Source: a virus. Taken from it: a stretch of DNA of 64,000 nt. The DNA is taken from IMG/VR virus record IMGVR_UViG_3300031963_005661, positions 1-64,000 of that record; one strand, written 5' to 3'. Every line of letters begins with the position of its first letter. Within the stretch, counting starts at the first letter, position 1. A model generated the notes under the pieces. That model saw only the letters and a list, made by a program, of their open reading frames with translations. It was not told the origin of the DNA and ran no database searches. Shown here piece by piece: positions 17,401 to 25,161 of this stretch. The translations under genes and the position numbers were made by a program.

Positions 17401-17931
17401 TCGGGCTTCATTTACAGCAATTTCTTTTATAATTGACCGATGTTGTCTGCTCTTTGCTCTAAGTACAACAAATGCCCGTTGTAAATCACTCTCTGTTATA
17501 TTTCTTTGTGTAACTTTACCGGAACTGGTTTTTGTTCCTAAATTTCCACCAATACCTGTGTATAGAGCGTTACTTGTCGCTGATCTAAATAATGGTCGGC
17601 CGGTAATAATATCACCGTGAGAAACGCCAGACCATGGGTTACTGGTGTAAGTTAATGTATTCCATTGTCCCGTCGTGGGGTCCGCTCTATTAAAAACGAT
17701 GATATCTCCGTCAACTAACTCTATAAATCGTCCTTGCCCACTCTGACCAGCGGGTATTATTGGATTGAGTACATCAAACGGATACGCTCTATTAGTTCGA
17801 ATTTCTTGTGCGTATTCGGTATGTGCAGTTTTATTTTGTGGAAAGGCTAATCCTGAAGTTCTTGCTATAGCTTGCTTAAGAACCCAAGATATAAACGCGG
17901 CACTCCAAGGTGCATCAGTTATAGTTGACAT
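14407..17931 (-). CDS. Large baseplate hub protein with N-terminal DUF2272-like domain
   Basis: 1174 residues. The first ~190 resemble DUF2272, a predicted NlpC/P60-related cell-wall hydrolase fold: PWSAAFISWVLKQA, FPQNKTAHTEYA, WNTLTYTSNPWSGVSHGDI. The usual nucleophile position appears as Ser (WS not WC), so activity is uncertain. The middle (about 380-500) has hub/tail-protein-like segments (AAYSVGQVDALLTYFLRP, YELFICYVANFNLKYN). The C-terminus (INLFQSFLIDRVPSI, FYVVTKVIHKFTAQ) looks like a beta-rich tail hub module. By position it could replace T4 gp5 plus gp27 as lysin and hub. No clear SD precedes the ATG, and a TATTTATT motif lies 14 bases upstream. Confidence 0.75.
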   Translation of the reverse strand: MSTITDAPWSAAFISWVLKQAIARTSGLAFPQNKTAHTEYAQEIRTNRAYPFDVLNPIIPAGQSGQGRFIELVDGDIIVFNRADPTTGQWNTLTYTSNPWSGVSHGDIITGRPLFRSATSNALYTGIGGNLGTKTSSGKVTQRNITESDLQRAFVVLRAKSRQHRSIIKEIAVNEARYWDSTDGKARWDDENQEGARQRVNEYWLSVGINWIPSQEGVLVTTLSNAPEFGNSAITPFIGSLESFHPKIQYELTRRRVAAETANTYMPFVKLTSLMNVKSSNLTARGAAWCPSLGMHGNPESSFKDIYYPQDNRSIIGYATSNGTTGTPVRIPVVVSSSAATTDQRNIPIPGITEINAERSTAGPMGVRGGLLKANIKIAAYSVGQVDALLTYFLRPATRVVLELGRMSSNKNEFKITPYDWNQPKEDIQNEFSELIVNPDKQKKFIKRYIYNNYGNYELFICYVANFNLKYNKNNTYEINLTVHSVQQFEVPTKHTGVKSTCASPTTNCKTMDVQEYFNNAYSWKQNSFSKLMSKYLEDNTWSGQIIPIRNQQSNSTGAASSEGGTRENEYFISWRFFVEKVLNDTTYGIASMLGTSAAADLAVLRISKEATEEESNKGLIANQVGYHPNLRSVNPEVMVVFNPRAQSAYETSLDKSRYRSIIRFAEIPGSSDASQRLEILNNNNLLDQFYASSVPFENTLNNINSQAGASYLYRGVWLNTKAIKQAFTSADTVSSAISNLLNMMNSATEGYWNLQVYSTDVTNPGMHIIDMGLSKPLTRLESKESKTDLSIDLEELQSNNILDNISGIKISRYEASPNSDDANYIYMFNRKTKLFQDGELGSDLLDLAVDFNLPQVIAVQAIANIGGPAQKGTLQSINVPELRELSLIQNLFTPCNPDEDCISESACEDDALRNLREEQRLASIGLENARLRQLGGLQSAGYNPTEAQRIVSRDPYTGPYGDDVRKYQTTIDDIQAKLDVGDATISLGNPNLVNFVREYADLGTALELIEINPSRMMKQLNIDSTNLENGRVEPIAHAFNSSNLTKTVADVTLPGIGGINLFQSFLIDRVPSILERGFYVVTKVIHKFTAQTGWTTQIQGRFRYRPTSKLEPGAVYTHCKDTSPAGTTSAPPNSIVKNPNASQGRTTTPSAASVRNQDFTKIQITGVPKPWEQ

Positions 17932-17932
17932 A

Positions 17933-18190
17933 TTAAATATTTGGAATAAATAAACTAGTTCCTGGCTGTACCGCTAAGCTTCCATTTACTAACAAATTTG
18001 CTTTAGCGATGACCCACCAGTTATCAGGTGTTTTGTAAAATCTATTAGAGATACTATCAAGTCTATCACCTTCTTGGACGATATAATAAAATGGAATATC
18101 TTCTAAAGGAATAGCTTTGGTCAATTCCGTGGTATAATACGGAATTTTCTTTGAGGAGTCAACCGATAGCGGTTTAACGTATCTATCCAT
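17933..18190 (-). CDS. LysM-domain baseplate protein (gp53-like)
   Basis: 85 residues. The C-terminal part is a LysM motif: YYIVQEGDRLDSISNRFY, WWVIAKANL, and a closing PGTSLFIP. T4 gp53 of the baseplate wedge carries a LysM-like fold, and small LysM proteins are common between tail-tube and hub genes of contractile phages. It may bind peptidoglycan or act as a structural clamp. GGAGG stands eight bases before the ATG. It lies directly between the tube-cap-like gene and the hub gene. Confidence 0.82.
   Translation of the reverse strand: MDRYVKPLSVDSSKKIPYYTTELTKAIPLEDIPFYYIVQEGDRLDSISNRFYKTPDNWWVIAKANLLVNGSLAVQPGTSLFIPNI
17945..17952 (-). promoter_or_regulatory. TAYTTATW motif before the hub gene
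   Basis: TATTTATT on the minus strand, 14 bases before the ATG at 17931, overlapping the end of the LysM gene; no Shine-Dalgarno is visible there. Confidence 0.3.
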
Positions 18191-18191
18191 T

Positions 18192-20135
18192 TTAGTTTCC
18201 TCCAGACAAATAATTGTTTATACATGCGTCTTTATCTTCCCCAGCGTCTTGACAAAATGCAGCTGCCGCAATACGCACAAAATTAGCATCTGCTTCGGTT
18301 CTCTCATATTGTCTGAGTGCAGACTTTATCTTCTGCACTTCAGTGTTATTAGGTAACGGAATTTGTCGAGGAGCCGGTATACGGAGAACACTTTCTGGTG
18401 CACGGAGGTTCCCGCTTACAACAGCTGAGGTCGCAAATCGAACTCTGTCTCGGAGTGATAATTCTACTCTTGTAACTCCTCTACGTGCGGCTTCCTTTAC
18501 CGCGGCATCAACTACATTATTAGATCTAATCGGCACAGTTGATGCTAGTCTTGCTGAATAATATGCTGGTAAATCTTCTGTAATCTTGTAGAATGGACTA
18601 TTATAGAACTTACTACGTTTTTCGAGTAGCGATATTGTCATAGTTACATTAATAGTTTGTGATACTTCTCTATCAACGTCAAATGTAATATTTTCATCTA
18701 TAAAATCAAAATCTAGTGTTTCGATGTAACACGGTTGATTATCATAAATACCACCCACGGTAATCTTAAATAATGGAGGAACCATAAATCCACTTTCGGA
18801 TACATCTGCTGGGAACGCCAATCCCGTAAGAAAGTTTACCTTTGTCCATGCATTAATTAATTCTTTTTGTGAGAACGCAGCGATATTAAAATTCATACTT
18901 ACTGACCGCTTTGCACCTCCATACGTTACAAATCGTTCAGTACGACCAACGTATCGTTGTTCATTGAATTCAGTCTTTGTTGATTCTTTTAATTGAGAAA
19001 TAAATGCTCTGAACTGTACATTATTATCGTTACTGTCTGTGAATACGAATCTTATAATGTCAACGCCTTTACCTTCGTGCTTGGTGTTTATACCACCGTA
19101 CCCTATTCTATCAGTTTTTCCTTGTTCCGTCCCCGCATCAGCAGACCCATCCAATCCAATATTCAATGGGTCAAGGACTGAGCCAGCACTTCCATTAATT
19201 ACAGGATTTATACCACTGGTTTCTACCACCGAGGTAGCTATATTTTGTTGATAAAATTGCTTTTCTGCAAAGAACTTACTATTAAATCTATCTTTAGTTC
19301 TTTTTAGTTGATTGTCTCTAAATTGTTCCGCTGCTCTAACAAAATCTGGAATCTTTTCTGGTTCCTTCAATGCCGCCGGAACTTGTATACGACCGCCCAA
19401 TTTACGTATTACACTGGTTGCTAACCCAGTAAGCGTAGTAGTTACTTTCTTTTGTACAATACTTTTAACCGTAGCCGTGGTAGATAATCTTGGTAATCCA
19501 CGTGAACTTAATGGTTGGGGGTCCACGATAACTGGACCGGATGATTTAGGTGTTAAAGTACCTCCAGTATAACCAAATGTTCTATATTCTGGTCTAGATG
19601 TCAAATAATTTTGTGGAAATGGGATAATCGTATTTGCTGCTTTCTTTAATTGTGTAGATACAAATGACCGTAGAGAAAGTGAAGGTAATGTTGGACCGCC
19701 TGTGGTAATAATTTTAATACGACCCGCGGTGTCCGACACAGTACTATTTTGAAGTAGTCCTGATGGATTTGGTACTATTGCGGACGTTACAATATGACGA
19801 CGAGCGTGCACGAACGGAACAGTATTTAATAGTACCGAGGCAGGATTGAATAGTTTCGTATTGACGAACGTATTACCAGTTTGCAACAACGTTTGTTTAG
19901 CAATAAAAAGAAGTCCATCGGACGATTTTAAAAATCTACTAACTCTTGTAACATCACGTTGAGTAGACACCACAGGAACAGATTGGCTATCGCTTTTAAT
20001 TCTACTACGAGAATCAGCGGTATCTGGAAGAATACTGATGTACGGTTGTCCATCAGGAGTTTGCCGAGTAGCGAACTTCCCGTATATTTCTTGCGACGAT
20101 TGGGCAAATCGGTCAGCTAATGTCGTAAATGCCAT
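18192..20135 (-). CDS. Baseplate/tail-tube junction protein (gp48/gp54-like)
   Basis: 647 residues. The long N-terminal half is low in recognisable motifs (NTIIPFPQNYLTSRPEYRT). The C-terminal half, about residues 350-540, reads like a tail-tube initiator: IIRFVFTDSNDNNVQFRAFI, QRYVGRTERFVTYGGAKRSV, FLTGLAFPADV, PPLFKITVGGIY, PCYIETLDFDF. In T4 the gene order 29-48-54 is conserved, and here the gene follows the tape-measure candidate, which supports the call. It would cap the hub and nucleate the tube. Confidence 0.7.
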   Translation of the reverse strand: MAFTTLADRFAQSSQEIYGKFATRQTPDGQPYISILPDTADSRSRIKSDSQSVPVVSTQRDVTRVSRFLKSSDGLLFIAKQTLLQTGNTFVNTKLFNPASVLLNTVPFVHARRHIVTSAIVPNPSGLLQNSTVSDTAGRIKIITTGGPTLPSLSLRSFVSTQLKKAANTIIPFPQNYLTSRPEYRTFGYTGGTLTPKSSGPVIVDPQPLSSRGLPRLSTTATVKSIVQKKVTTTLTGLATSVIRKLGGRIQVPAALKEPEKIPDFVRAAEQFRDNQLKRTKDRFNSKFFAEKQFYQQNIATSVVETSGINPVINGSAGSVLDPLNIGLDGSADAGTEQGKTDRIGYGGINTKHEGKGVDIIRFVFTDSNDNNVQFRAFISQLKESTKTEFNEQRYVGRTERFVTYGGAKRSVSMNFNIAAFSQKELINAWTKVNFLTGLAFPADVSESGFMVPPLFKITVGGIYDNQPCYIETLDFDFIDENITFDVDREVSQTINVTMTISLLEKRSKFYNSPFYKITEDLPAYYSARLASTVPIRSNNVVDAAVKEAARRGVTRVELSLRDRVRFATSAVVSGNLRAPESVLRIPAPRQIPLPNNTEVQKIKSALRQYERTEADANFVRIAAAAFCQDAGEDKDACINNYLSGGN

Positions 20136-20137
20136 AA

Positions 20138-21583
20138 TTATGCTCTCTCATTACGTGAGTACACACCAACCAAACTCATACGAGGAACCGTTCTCATTGT
20201 ACCGTCAATATTAATCGTAGTATTTGCGTTTTGTAATGTAGCGATTAATGTGTCAACTTTTCTATTCAACTCTGAGGTGTCACCCGGTTGCAGTGCTCCT
20301 TGGGACATCAAGCGAGTTCCTGCCAATACCGTATCATTATTGTTCAATGCTACCGCGCCGGTTGGAGTTACCAAGGTACGTTCACCGTACCCAGAGATTA
20401 CATCATCTCCCTTGAATAGACTGTATAGACCGTACCCTACCGCTGCGGTGGCTGCGACTGCTGCAATTTCCGGTGCGGCAAACGCAGCAACCGTACCACC
20501 TAATGCCTTTCCTAAACCTTTTAATGCTCCACCACCAATGGCAGTACCTGCCGCAGAAGCCACTATTTGCTTTGCTAAACCACCAAAACTTGAATTAACC
20601 GCATCAGCTGCGGAAGACAACGCCGCTAGTGCTTTGGAAGTCGCCGTAGCGTTAGTTCCTAGTTGGCTTAGCTGTGAGTCTAAATTATCAGCAGTAGTAC
20701 GTACTTGACCAGCTCGGAGTAATTGTTCAGACGATACTCCTAACTGTTCAAACAAAGCACGGAAGCTGGTGCTCTTAAAAAATTCTGATGGAACTGTTGC
20801 TCTAAGGTAAGCTAGTAACGCATCTGGTCCTTCTTGTTCTGCAATTCGAGTTAAGGTGCCAAAATCAATTTGCCCACCCAATTGATTTAATTGGGCTACG
20901 GTATCAATCGTTCCTTCTAAATTGGTAACCAATCCCGCTTGAGCTGATTGAATAGATGCCAAACTGATTCCAATCTTTTCTGCATCTGCTGCTGCCTTGG
21001 CAAATCTATTTCCATATAATAAAAATGATAAGGAATTTTTATTAACAATAGTAGCAAGTTGATTAGACGACAAACTTGCTCGACCGGTCGCTTGACGAAA
21101 CGCAGTAAATTGTTCTGTGGTGGTTGCCCCGATAACAGTCAATGCTCTTAGCGATTCACCAGTTAATTCAAATTCTGACCCGAATCCACCTTTTAAATTA
21201 CTTGCAAGTTGTGCTGCACCTTGTGCACTGAATTTAAATCCGTCGCGTACACCAATGAAGGTGTCTGCTAGAGATTTTTCAACTGCTTGAATTTGACTGA
21301 GTGACGCTGCGCGATTTGCTTCTAAACTAATAATTTGTCGAACGGCCTGTGCACGATTCTTAAGTTCTAATTCTATTCCTGAAGTAGCGGACACTCCGAT
21401 GGTTTGACCGAATTTTCTTCCAGCATCGGCTACCTTTAATAGTTCAGTACCCAGTCCAATCAAATTTTTCTTAAACTCTTTAGTACCCGCAGCAGTATTC
21501 TCTTGGCCTTTACCAAGTGCTTCTGTTAATGAGGCTATCGCACTGCTTAATGATGAAAAATCTTCTTGGGTTGGGGTTGCCAT
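20138..21583 (-). CDS. Tape-measure / baseplate hub protein (gp29-like candidate)
   Basis: 481 residues. The N-terminus is helical and rich in Ala, Gln and Glu (IISLEANRAASLSQIQAVEK). A hydrophobic Gly/Ala-rich stretch near 340-390 (GTAIGGGALKGLGKALGG, AAFAAPEIAAVAATAAVG) is typical of tape-measure proteins that may insert into the host membrane. The end carries ALNNNDTVLAGTRL, a segment common near tape-measure C-termini. Position between gp26/51-like and gp48-like genes matches T4 gp29. It is shorter than T4 gp29, which would predict a shorter tail if it sets length. Confidence 0.68.
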   Translation of the reverse strand: MATPTQEDFSSLSSAIASLTEALGKGQENTAAGTKEFKKNLIGLGTELLKVADAGRKFGQTIGVSATSGIELELKNRAQAVRQIISLEANRAASLSQIQAVEKSLADTFIGVRDGFKFSAQGAAQLASNLKGGFGSEFELTGESLRALTVIGATTTEQFTAFRQATGRASLSSNQLATIVNKNSLSFLLYGNRFAKAAADAEKIGISLASIQSAQAGLVTNLEGTIDTVAQLNQLGGQIDFGTLTRIAEQEGPDALLAYLRATVPSEFFKSTSFRALFEQLGVSSEQLLRAGQVRTTADNLDSQLSQLGTNATATSKALAALSSAADAVNSSFGGLAKQIVASAAGTAIGGGALKGLGKALGGTVAAFAAPEIAAVAATAAVGYGLYSLFKGDDVISGYGERTLVTPTGAVALNNNDTVLAGTRLMSQGALQPGDTSELNRKVDTLIATLQNANTTINIDGTMRTVPRMSLVGVYSRNERA

Positions 21584-21586
21584 AGA

Positions 21587-21754
21587 TTATCTCTTGGAAG
21601 GTTTACTACGTTGGTTTGACTTGACCAAATCTGCTTCTTTTTCTTTTGTTTCTTCTAGTTGCTTCATATAGAAGTTTCGTAAGTAAACCGGCATATTATA
21701 GACTTGTTCAAAGTTAAACGCACCATTACTATAATATGCTAATGTAAACAACAT
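21587..21754 (-). CDS. gp51-like hub assembly protein, or C-terminal half of a frameshifted gp26-gp51 fusion
   Basis: As a separate gene this begins at the ATG at 21754 (55 residues, MLFTLAYYSNGAFNFEQVYN) with a poor SD. The segment VYNMPVYLRNFYMKQLEE resembles short gp51/tail-chaperone C-terminal modules. The same reading frame is open upstream to 21838, overlapping the end of the gp26-like gene by 62 bases. A +1 (or -2) ribosomal shift at the T7 run at 21791-21797 would fuse the two into about 311 residues. The gene order 26-51-29-48 matches T4. Confidence 0.65.
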   Translation of the reverse strand: MLFTLAYYSNGAFNFEQVYNMPVYLRNFYMKQLEETKEKEADLVKSNQRSKPSKR

Positions 21755-21776
21755 TTTATGTATTTGAACCTTGTTC

Positions 21777-22523
21777 TCAGAAGTCAGGCCAAAAAAAGGT
21801 TGCCCCAATGGGCATCCTCGCTGCGGTAGTAGTGTCACATTGAGAACACGTAATATTTAAATTAAAATCTACATCAGGCGAAACCTTTTTCATTTGTTCA
21901 CGAAGTGCCCGAATATCACGGAGAATCATTGCATCTGCAAACTCTCTGATACTTTTCTTGTCCCGATTACCATTGACTGAGGTAATAATGTACTTTAATC
22001 GGGTCGATGTGTCACCTTCAATAGCCCCATTAATTTTCTTTAAGGATTCTACCTCAGCTTGAATATTTTTTTCATCGCCGCGGGTCAATAACTTAAAGGT
22101 AATACTAATTCCAGTGGGTAATACAAACGTATGTTCGCCGTTTGCCGAGTCACTTTCTGGAGTAACCATATCTAATTTTGAAAGGTCTACCACGTGGTCA
22201 ACCTTCTTACCACAAGATGAACATAATAGTTGAATTGGATAGTCTTTTCCATACCCAAGGATACGAGCCGCAACCATTACTGCGTTTAAATCCCCGACCA
22301 ATAAATCATCGGGTTTTACACCCTTGGTAACAATCAAACTTTCCATCAACTTATCAATTACCACGCCTTTCTGAATGAGATTGGTTGAAGTCAAGATATC
22401 TTCTTCCTTAGCGGTCATATACTTGATATCAATGGTCCCACTCCGTAACGGGCTTCCCTCTGGATAGAGTTTTCCACCACTTGGGAGGTCTATCGTTTCT
22501 GTCGGGAAACTATATTCTGCCAT
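21777..22523 (-). CDS. 26: Baseplate hub assembly protein (gp26-like, zinc-binding)
   Basis: 248 residues. N-terminal PTETIDLPSGGKLYPEGSP and MTAKEEDILTSTNLIQKG are hallmarks of the T4-type baseplate hub assembly family. DDLLVGDLNAVMVAARIL and YGKDYPIQLLCSSCGKK follow. CSSC and CSQC pairs probably bind zinc. It ends in PIGATFFWPDF. These proteins help build the hub and are often absent from the virion. AAGGAG precedes the ATG, and a TATTTATA motif lies 36 bases upstream. Its last codons contain the T7 run discussed as a frameshift site. Confidence 0.82.
   Translation of the reverse strand: MAEYSFPTETIDLPSGGKLYPEGSPLRSGTIDIKYMTAKEEDILTSTNLIQKGVVIDKLMESLIVTKGVKPDDLLVGDLNAVMVAARILGYGKDYPIQLLCSSCGKKVDHVVDLSKLDMVTPESDSANGEHTFVLPTGISITFKLLTRGDEKNIQAEVESLKKINGAIEGDTSTRLKYIITSVNGNRDKKSIREFADAMILRDIRALREQMKKVSPDVDFNLNITCSQCDTTTAARMPIGATFFWPDF
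21791..21797 (-). other. Candidate frameshift site (T7 run) between gp26- and gp51-like genes
   Basis: On the minus strand ACC TTT TTT TGG is the zero frame, ending five codons after the run at TGA (21777-21779). Skipping one base reads ACC TTT TTT GGC CTG ACT and stays open into the gp51-like module. Either programmed slippage or a one-base homopolymer error would give this picture. Confidence 0.5.
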
Positions 22524-22558
22524 AAATAACTCCTTAAACTATTTGGTTTTACCACCTA

Positions 22559-22566
22559 TATAAATA
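22559..22566 (-). promoter_or_regulatory. TAYTTATW motif before the gp26-like gene
   Basis: TATTTATA on the minus strand, 35 bases upstream of the ATG at 22523, at the start of the baseplate hub operon. Confidence 0.45.
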
Positions 22567-24456
22567 TTAATCTTCTATATTTTGAGTGGAAATATCTTGC
22601 TTATAAACACTATTAATTTTCTTCACAAATTCCTTAAAATAGGACTTAGAACGTTCAGGAGTGACTAACGCCCCATCCACCACTAAGTCTGCCACCTGCT
22701 GTTTCTCTTTGAGGATATCACGCATATATTCATCGATGGTATCGGCACATAACATATAATAAACTTGAACTTGTCCTTTTTGACCGATACGGTGGGTTCT
22801 GTCCTCGGCTTGTTCGTGATTCGCAGGAACCCAATCGCAATTCAGAAATACCACGGTATCTATCTGATGTTGGAGTCCGTCAATACCCATACCTGCTGCC
22901 ATCAGACTGAATAATCCTACTTTTGCTTCACCCTTGGTCAATCGGTCAATTGTGACTTGACGTTCCTTACTATTCATTTCACCCGTTAAGAGTGCTGCCT
23001 TGTCCCCATACTGTTCAGCCAAGAACTTGAGCGGAGCAATATAGTTACTGAAGATAAGGATAGGTTTATCGTTATCCAAGAACTCATCCACCATTTCTAC
23101 CAATCGTGGAATCTTCTTTTCAATCAAGAAGTTTTGAAGTTTCGGCATGTGACCGATGGTAGGTTTCTCTACCTTCCACCGACCAAAGACTTCTCGTAGT
23201 AATTCCTTGTATTGTTTCTGTTCGTCCTTCGTTAATTCTACATACAAGTCATTTCGTTGTTTTGCTGGAAGTTCAGTAAGAATCTGTTCCTTTTTACGAC
23301 GAATGACCAAATCTTTGGTACGGTCGTGGAGGTCTTGGAGATTACGGGGTGCTTCTCCCTTCCATCCCCCGTAACGTTGGGTAAAATGGAAGAAGTTGTT
23401 GAAACGTTCTTTGTCAAGGAAGTTCAACAAAGCGAACGCTTCGATTGGACGAGACATCACGGGAGTACCGGTGAGGAATAGGCAGTACTTCGTTTTGATG
23501 CCTGGATATTTGCGTCGTTCTTTATACGAACCCAGAATACTCTTTGCTCGTATAGTTTGTCGGTTCTTGAGATAGGTTGCTTCGTCACAGACTAATAGTT
23601 CAAATTCTTGCTTTCGTAAGTCACCGACAACCTTACCCACGGCGTCATAATGGACAATGTGAAACTGATTTGACAGCTTACCATCGTAACTCTTACTGTC
23701 CCAGATGGTCGCATCCTTCCCAGTAAACTTCTTGATTTCACGTTTCCAGTTGACCACAACCGACAACGGACAGACAATCACCGTCTTAAGCTGCTTGTGT
23801 TGAGCGAATCCGATAGCTTGTGCAGTCTTACCCAACCCAGGCGCATCTGCGATGAGACACCGACCATCTGCTCGTTCGACGAACTTGACGCCAACTTTCT
23901 GGTATGCGTAAAGCTGAAGTTGCATGCCATTGATGTCAAAATCAATATCATCTTTGACTCGTATCTCATCTAAATCTTCACGGCGGTCTTTGAGCTTTTC
24001 CAGTAACTTCAAGACTTTCTCATCACATTGGATATTTTCTTCGCCAAAGACCTTAAACACTTTCGGAAGATGAACTGCTGGAAACTCCCACGTTTTATTT
24101 TCCCCATTCCACTTACGACCGTCTACTTCGTACTTGAAACGTTCCATCAAGGGTGGATTATATGGCATAGCGACAGCCCCCGTTTTACTATCAACTAACG
24201 TAACGGTGACTTGAACTGATGTTGATGTTTGGGGCTTTTCTACCGCGGGAGTTTGCGTGGTACGGGCAATCTTTAAATGGGAAATGTCTTCACCAGCCAA
24301 TACCAGTTTGGCTGCTTCTTTCCAGACTTCGGGAATCCCAATCGTGGTGGTCATCCATTGGAGATATGATTGATTTCGATAATAAACAGTCGAAAGCGAA
24401 TATCCCTTGAATTTTCCCCACGTAAGTATTGCGGTATCAGCTGACGGATGTACCAT
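22567..24456 (-). CDS. SNF2-family ATPase with HARP-like domain (SMARCAL1-like annealing helicase)
   Basis: 629 residues. The N-terminal 60 include GKFKGYSLSTVYYRNQSYLQW, a DUF3820-like module found on DNA-processing proteins. At 97-140, PPLMERFKYEVDGRKWNGE and KTWEFPAVHLPKVFKVF resemble the HARP domain. The SNF2 motor follows: DAPGLGKT (204-211), a DEAT box near 289, LTGTPVM near 330, and C-terminal VVFLNCDWVPANHEQAEDR and HRIGQ. HARP-SNF2 proteins rewind DNA and regress forks; here it may replace T4 UvsW. The gene overlaps the small gene upstream by 20 bases and shares its sigma70-type promoter. Confidence 0.85.
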   Translation of the reverse strand: MVHPSADTAILTWGKFKGYSLSTVYYRNQSYLQWMTTTIGIPEVWKEAAKLVLAGEDISHLKIARTTQTPAVEKPQTSTSVQVTVTLVDSKTGAVAMPYNPPLMERFKYEVDGRKWNGENKTWEFPAVHLPKVFKVFGEENIQCDEKVLKLLEKLKDRREDLDEIRVKDDIDFDINGMQLQLYAYQKVGVKFVERADGRCLIADAPGLGKTAQAIGFAQHKQLKTVIVCPLSVVVNWKREIKKFTGKDATIWDSKSYDGKLSNQFHIVHYDAVGKVVGDLRKQEFELLVCDEATYLKNRQTIRAKSILGSYKERRKYPGIKTKYCLFLTGTPVMSRPIEAFALLNFLDKERFNNFFHFTQRYGGWKGEAPRNLQDLHDRTKDLVIRRKKEQILTELPAKQRNDLYVELTKDEQKQYKELLREVFGRWKVEKPTIGHMPKLQNFLIEKKIPRLVEMVDEFLDNDKPILIFSNYIAPLKFLAEQYGDKAALLTGEMNSKERQVTIDRLTKGEAKVGLFSLMAAGMGIDGLQHQIDTVVFLNCDWVPANHEQAEDRTHRIGQKGQVQVYYMLCADTIDEYMRDILKEKQQVADLVVDGALVTPERSKSYFKEFVKKINSVYKQDISTQNIED

Positions 24457-24652
24457 CTTCGACCTTGACGTATGTAAATGTATCTACGTCTAATCTCCAC
24501 CCATCGTTGGGGTCTAATCCTAATAGCCGCATCATTTCTTCGTTAGCGACCACTACTTTGGTGGTCAACTCTTGTTGATACGTTTTCAATAATTGGTTGT
24601 TACTTTCAATTAAATGGCGTAATGCCAATGGAACTGGAACCGTTGCTGTCAT
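24437..24652 (-). CDS. Small hypothetical protein upstream of the SNF2 helicase
   Basis: 71 residues, unrecognised. Helical N-terminal half (LALRHLIESNNQLLKTYQQE), then EEMMRLLGLDPNDGWRLDVD and an acidic end. Its 3' end overlaps the helicase gene by 20 bases, so the two are probably translated together. It is the first gene after the sigma70-like promoter at 24678-24706. Confidence 0.75.
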   Translation of the reverse strand: MTATVPVPLALRHLIESNNQLLKTYQQELTTKVVVANEEMMRLLGLDPNDGWRLDVDTFTYVKVEDGTSVS

Positions 24653-24677
24653 AATATCTACCTATGGTGTTTAATAA

Positions 24678-24706
24678 AATTTAAAATGCCGTTTAATATT
24701 TGTCAA
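24678..24706 (-). promoter_or_regulatory. Sigma70-like promoter for the small gene and SNF2 helicase
   Basis: TTGACA, 17 bases, TAAATT on the minus strand. The -35 is perfect and the spacer ideal; the -10 is weaker than in the other early promoters. Confidence 0.6.
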
Positions 24707-24708
24707 GG

Positions 24709-25161
24709 TTATGGAATAGCAGGGATGTTTGGATTTGATGATGTTGGTAAATAATCTGGACATCCTACGCTTGAGTATACATACCCAGCAGTTTCAATAC
24801 ATACGATACTGAATTGAGAACCAGACGCTCTGTTTGGGTTAACAAACAAAGATAATGAAGTAAATAATCCAGGACATTCTTTTGTTCCGGGAGGACACAC
24901 GGTATAACTACTACCCATATCACCTTGTTGACCGGTTACCCCTTGGGCGCCGACAGGCGAAGTACTTGTACAGTCTGACGCAGATTTGTGAACACCGGTC
25001 GTACCACTTGCTGGTGCATTAATGACTGATGTTACGAAAGACGCTGTTGGAACAACAATCGATGCAAATTGTGGTCTACTTGCCGTAACCGCAGATATCG
25101 AATAACTAACGTTTGTGTTTACCACTAAACTTGAATTACCAAATGGAAAATAATATGACAT
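24709..25161 (-). CDS. Small tail-fibre-like structural protein with short collagen-like segment
   Basis: 150 residues from the ATG at 25161, which overlaps the previous stop (TAATG) and gives the N-terminus MSYYFPFGNSS. It contains a short Gly-X-Y run (GAQGVTGQQGDMG) and several cysteines in CPPGTKECPG. The N-terminal pattern, an aromatic motif then YSISAVTASRPQFA, is shared in style with its two upstream neighbours, suggesting related small adsorption or whisker proteins. No enzymatic motif is seen. Confidence 0.75.
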   Translation of the reverse strand: MSYYFPFGNSSLVVNTNVSYSISAVTASRPQFASIVVPTASFVTSVINAPASGTTGVHKSASDCTSTSPVGAQGVTGQQGDMGSSYTVCPPGTKECPGLFTSLSLFVNPNRASGSQFSIVCIETAGYVYSSVGCPDYLPTSSNPNIPAIP

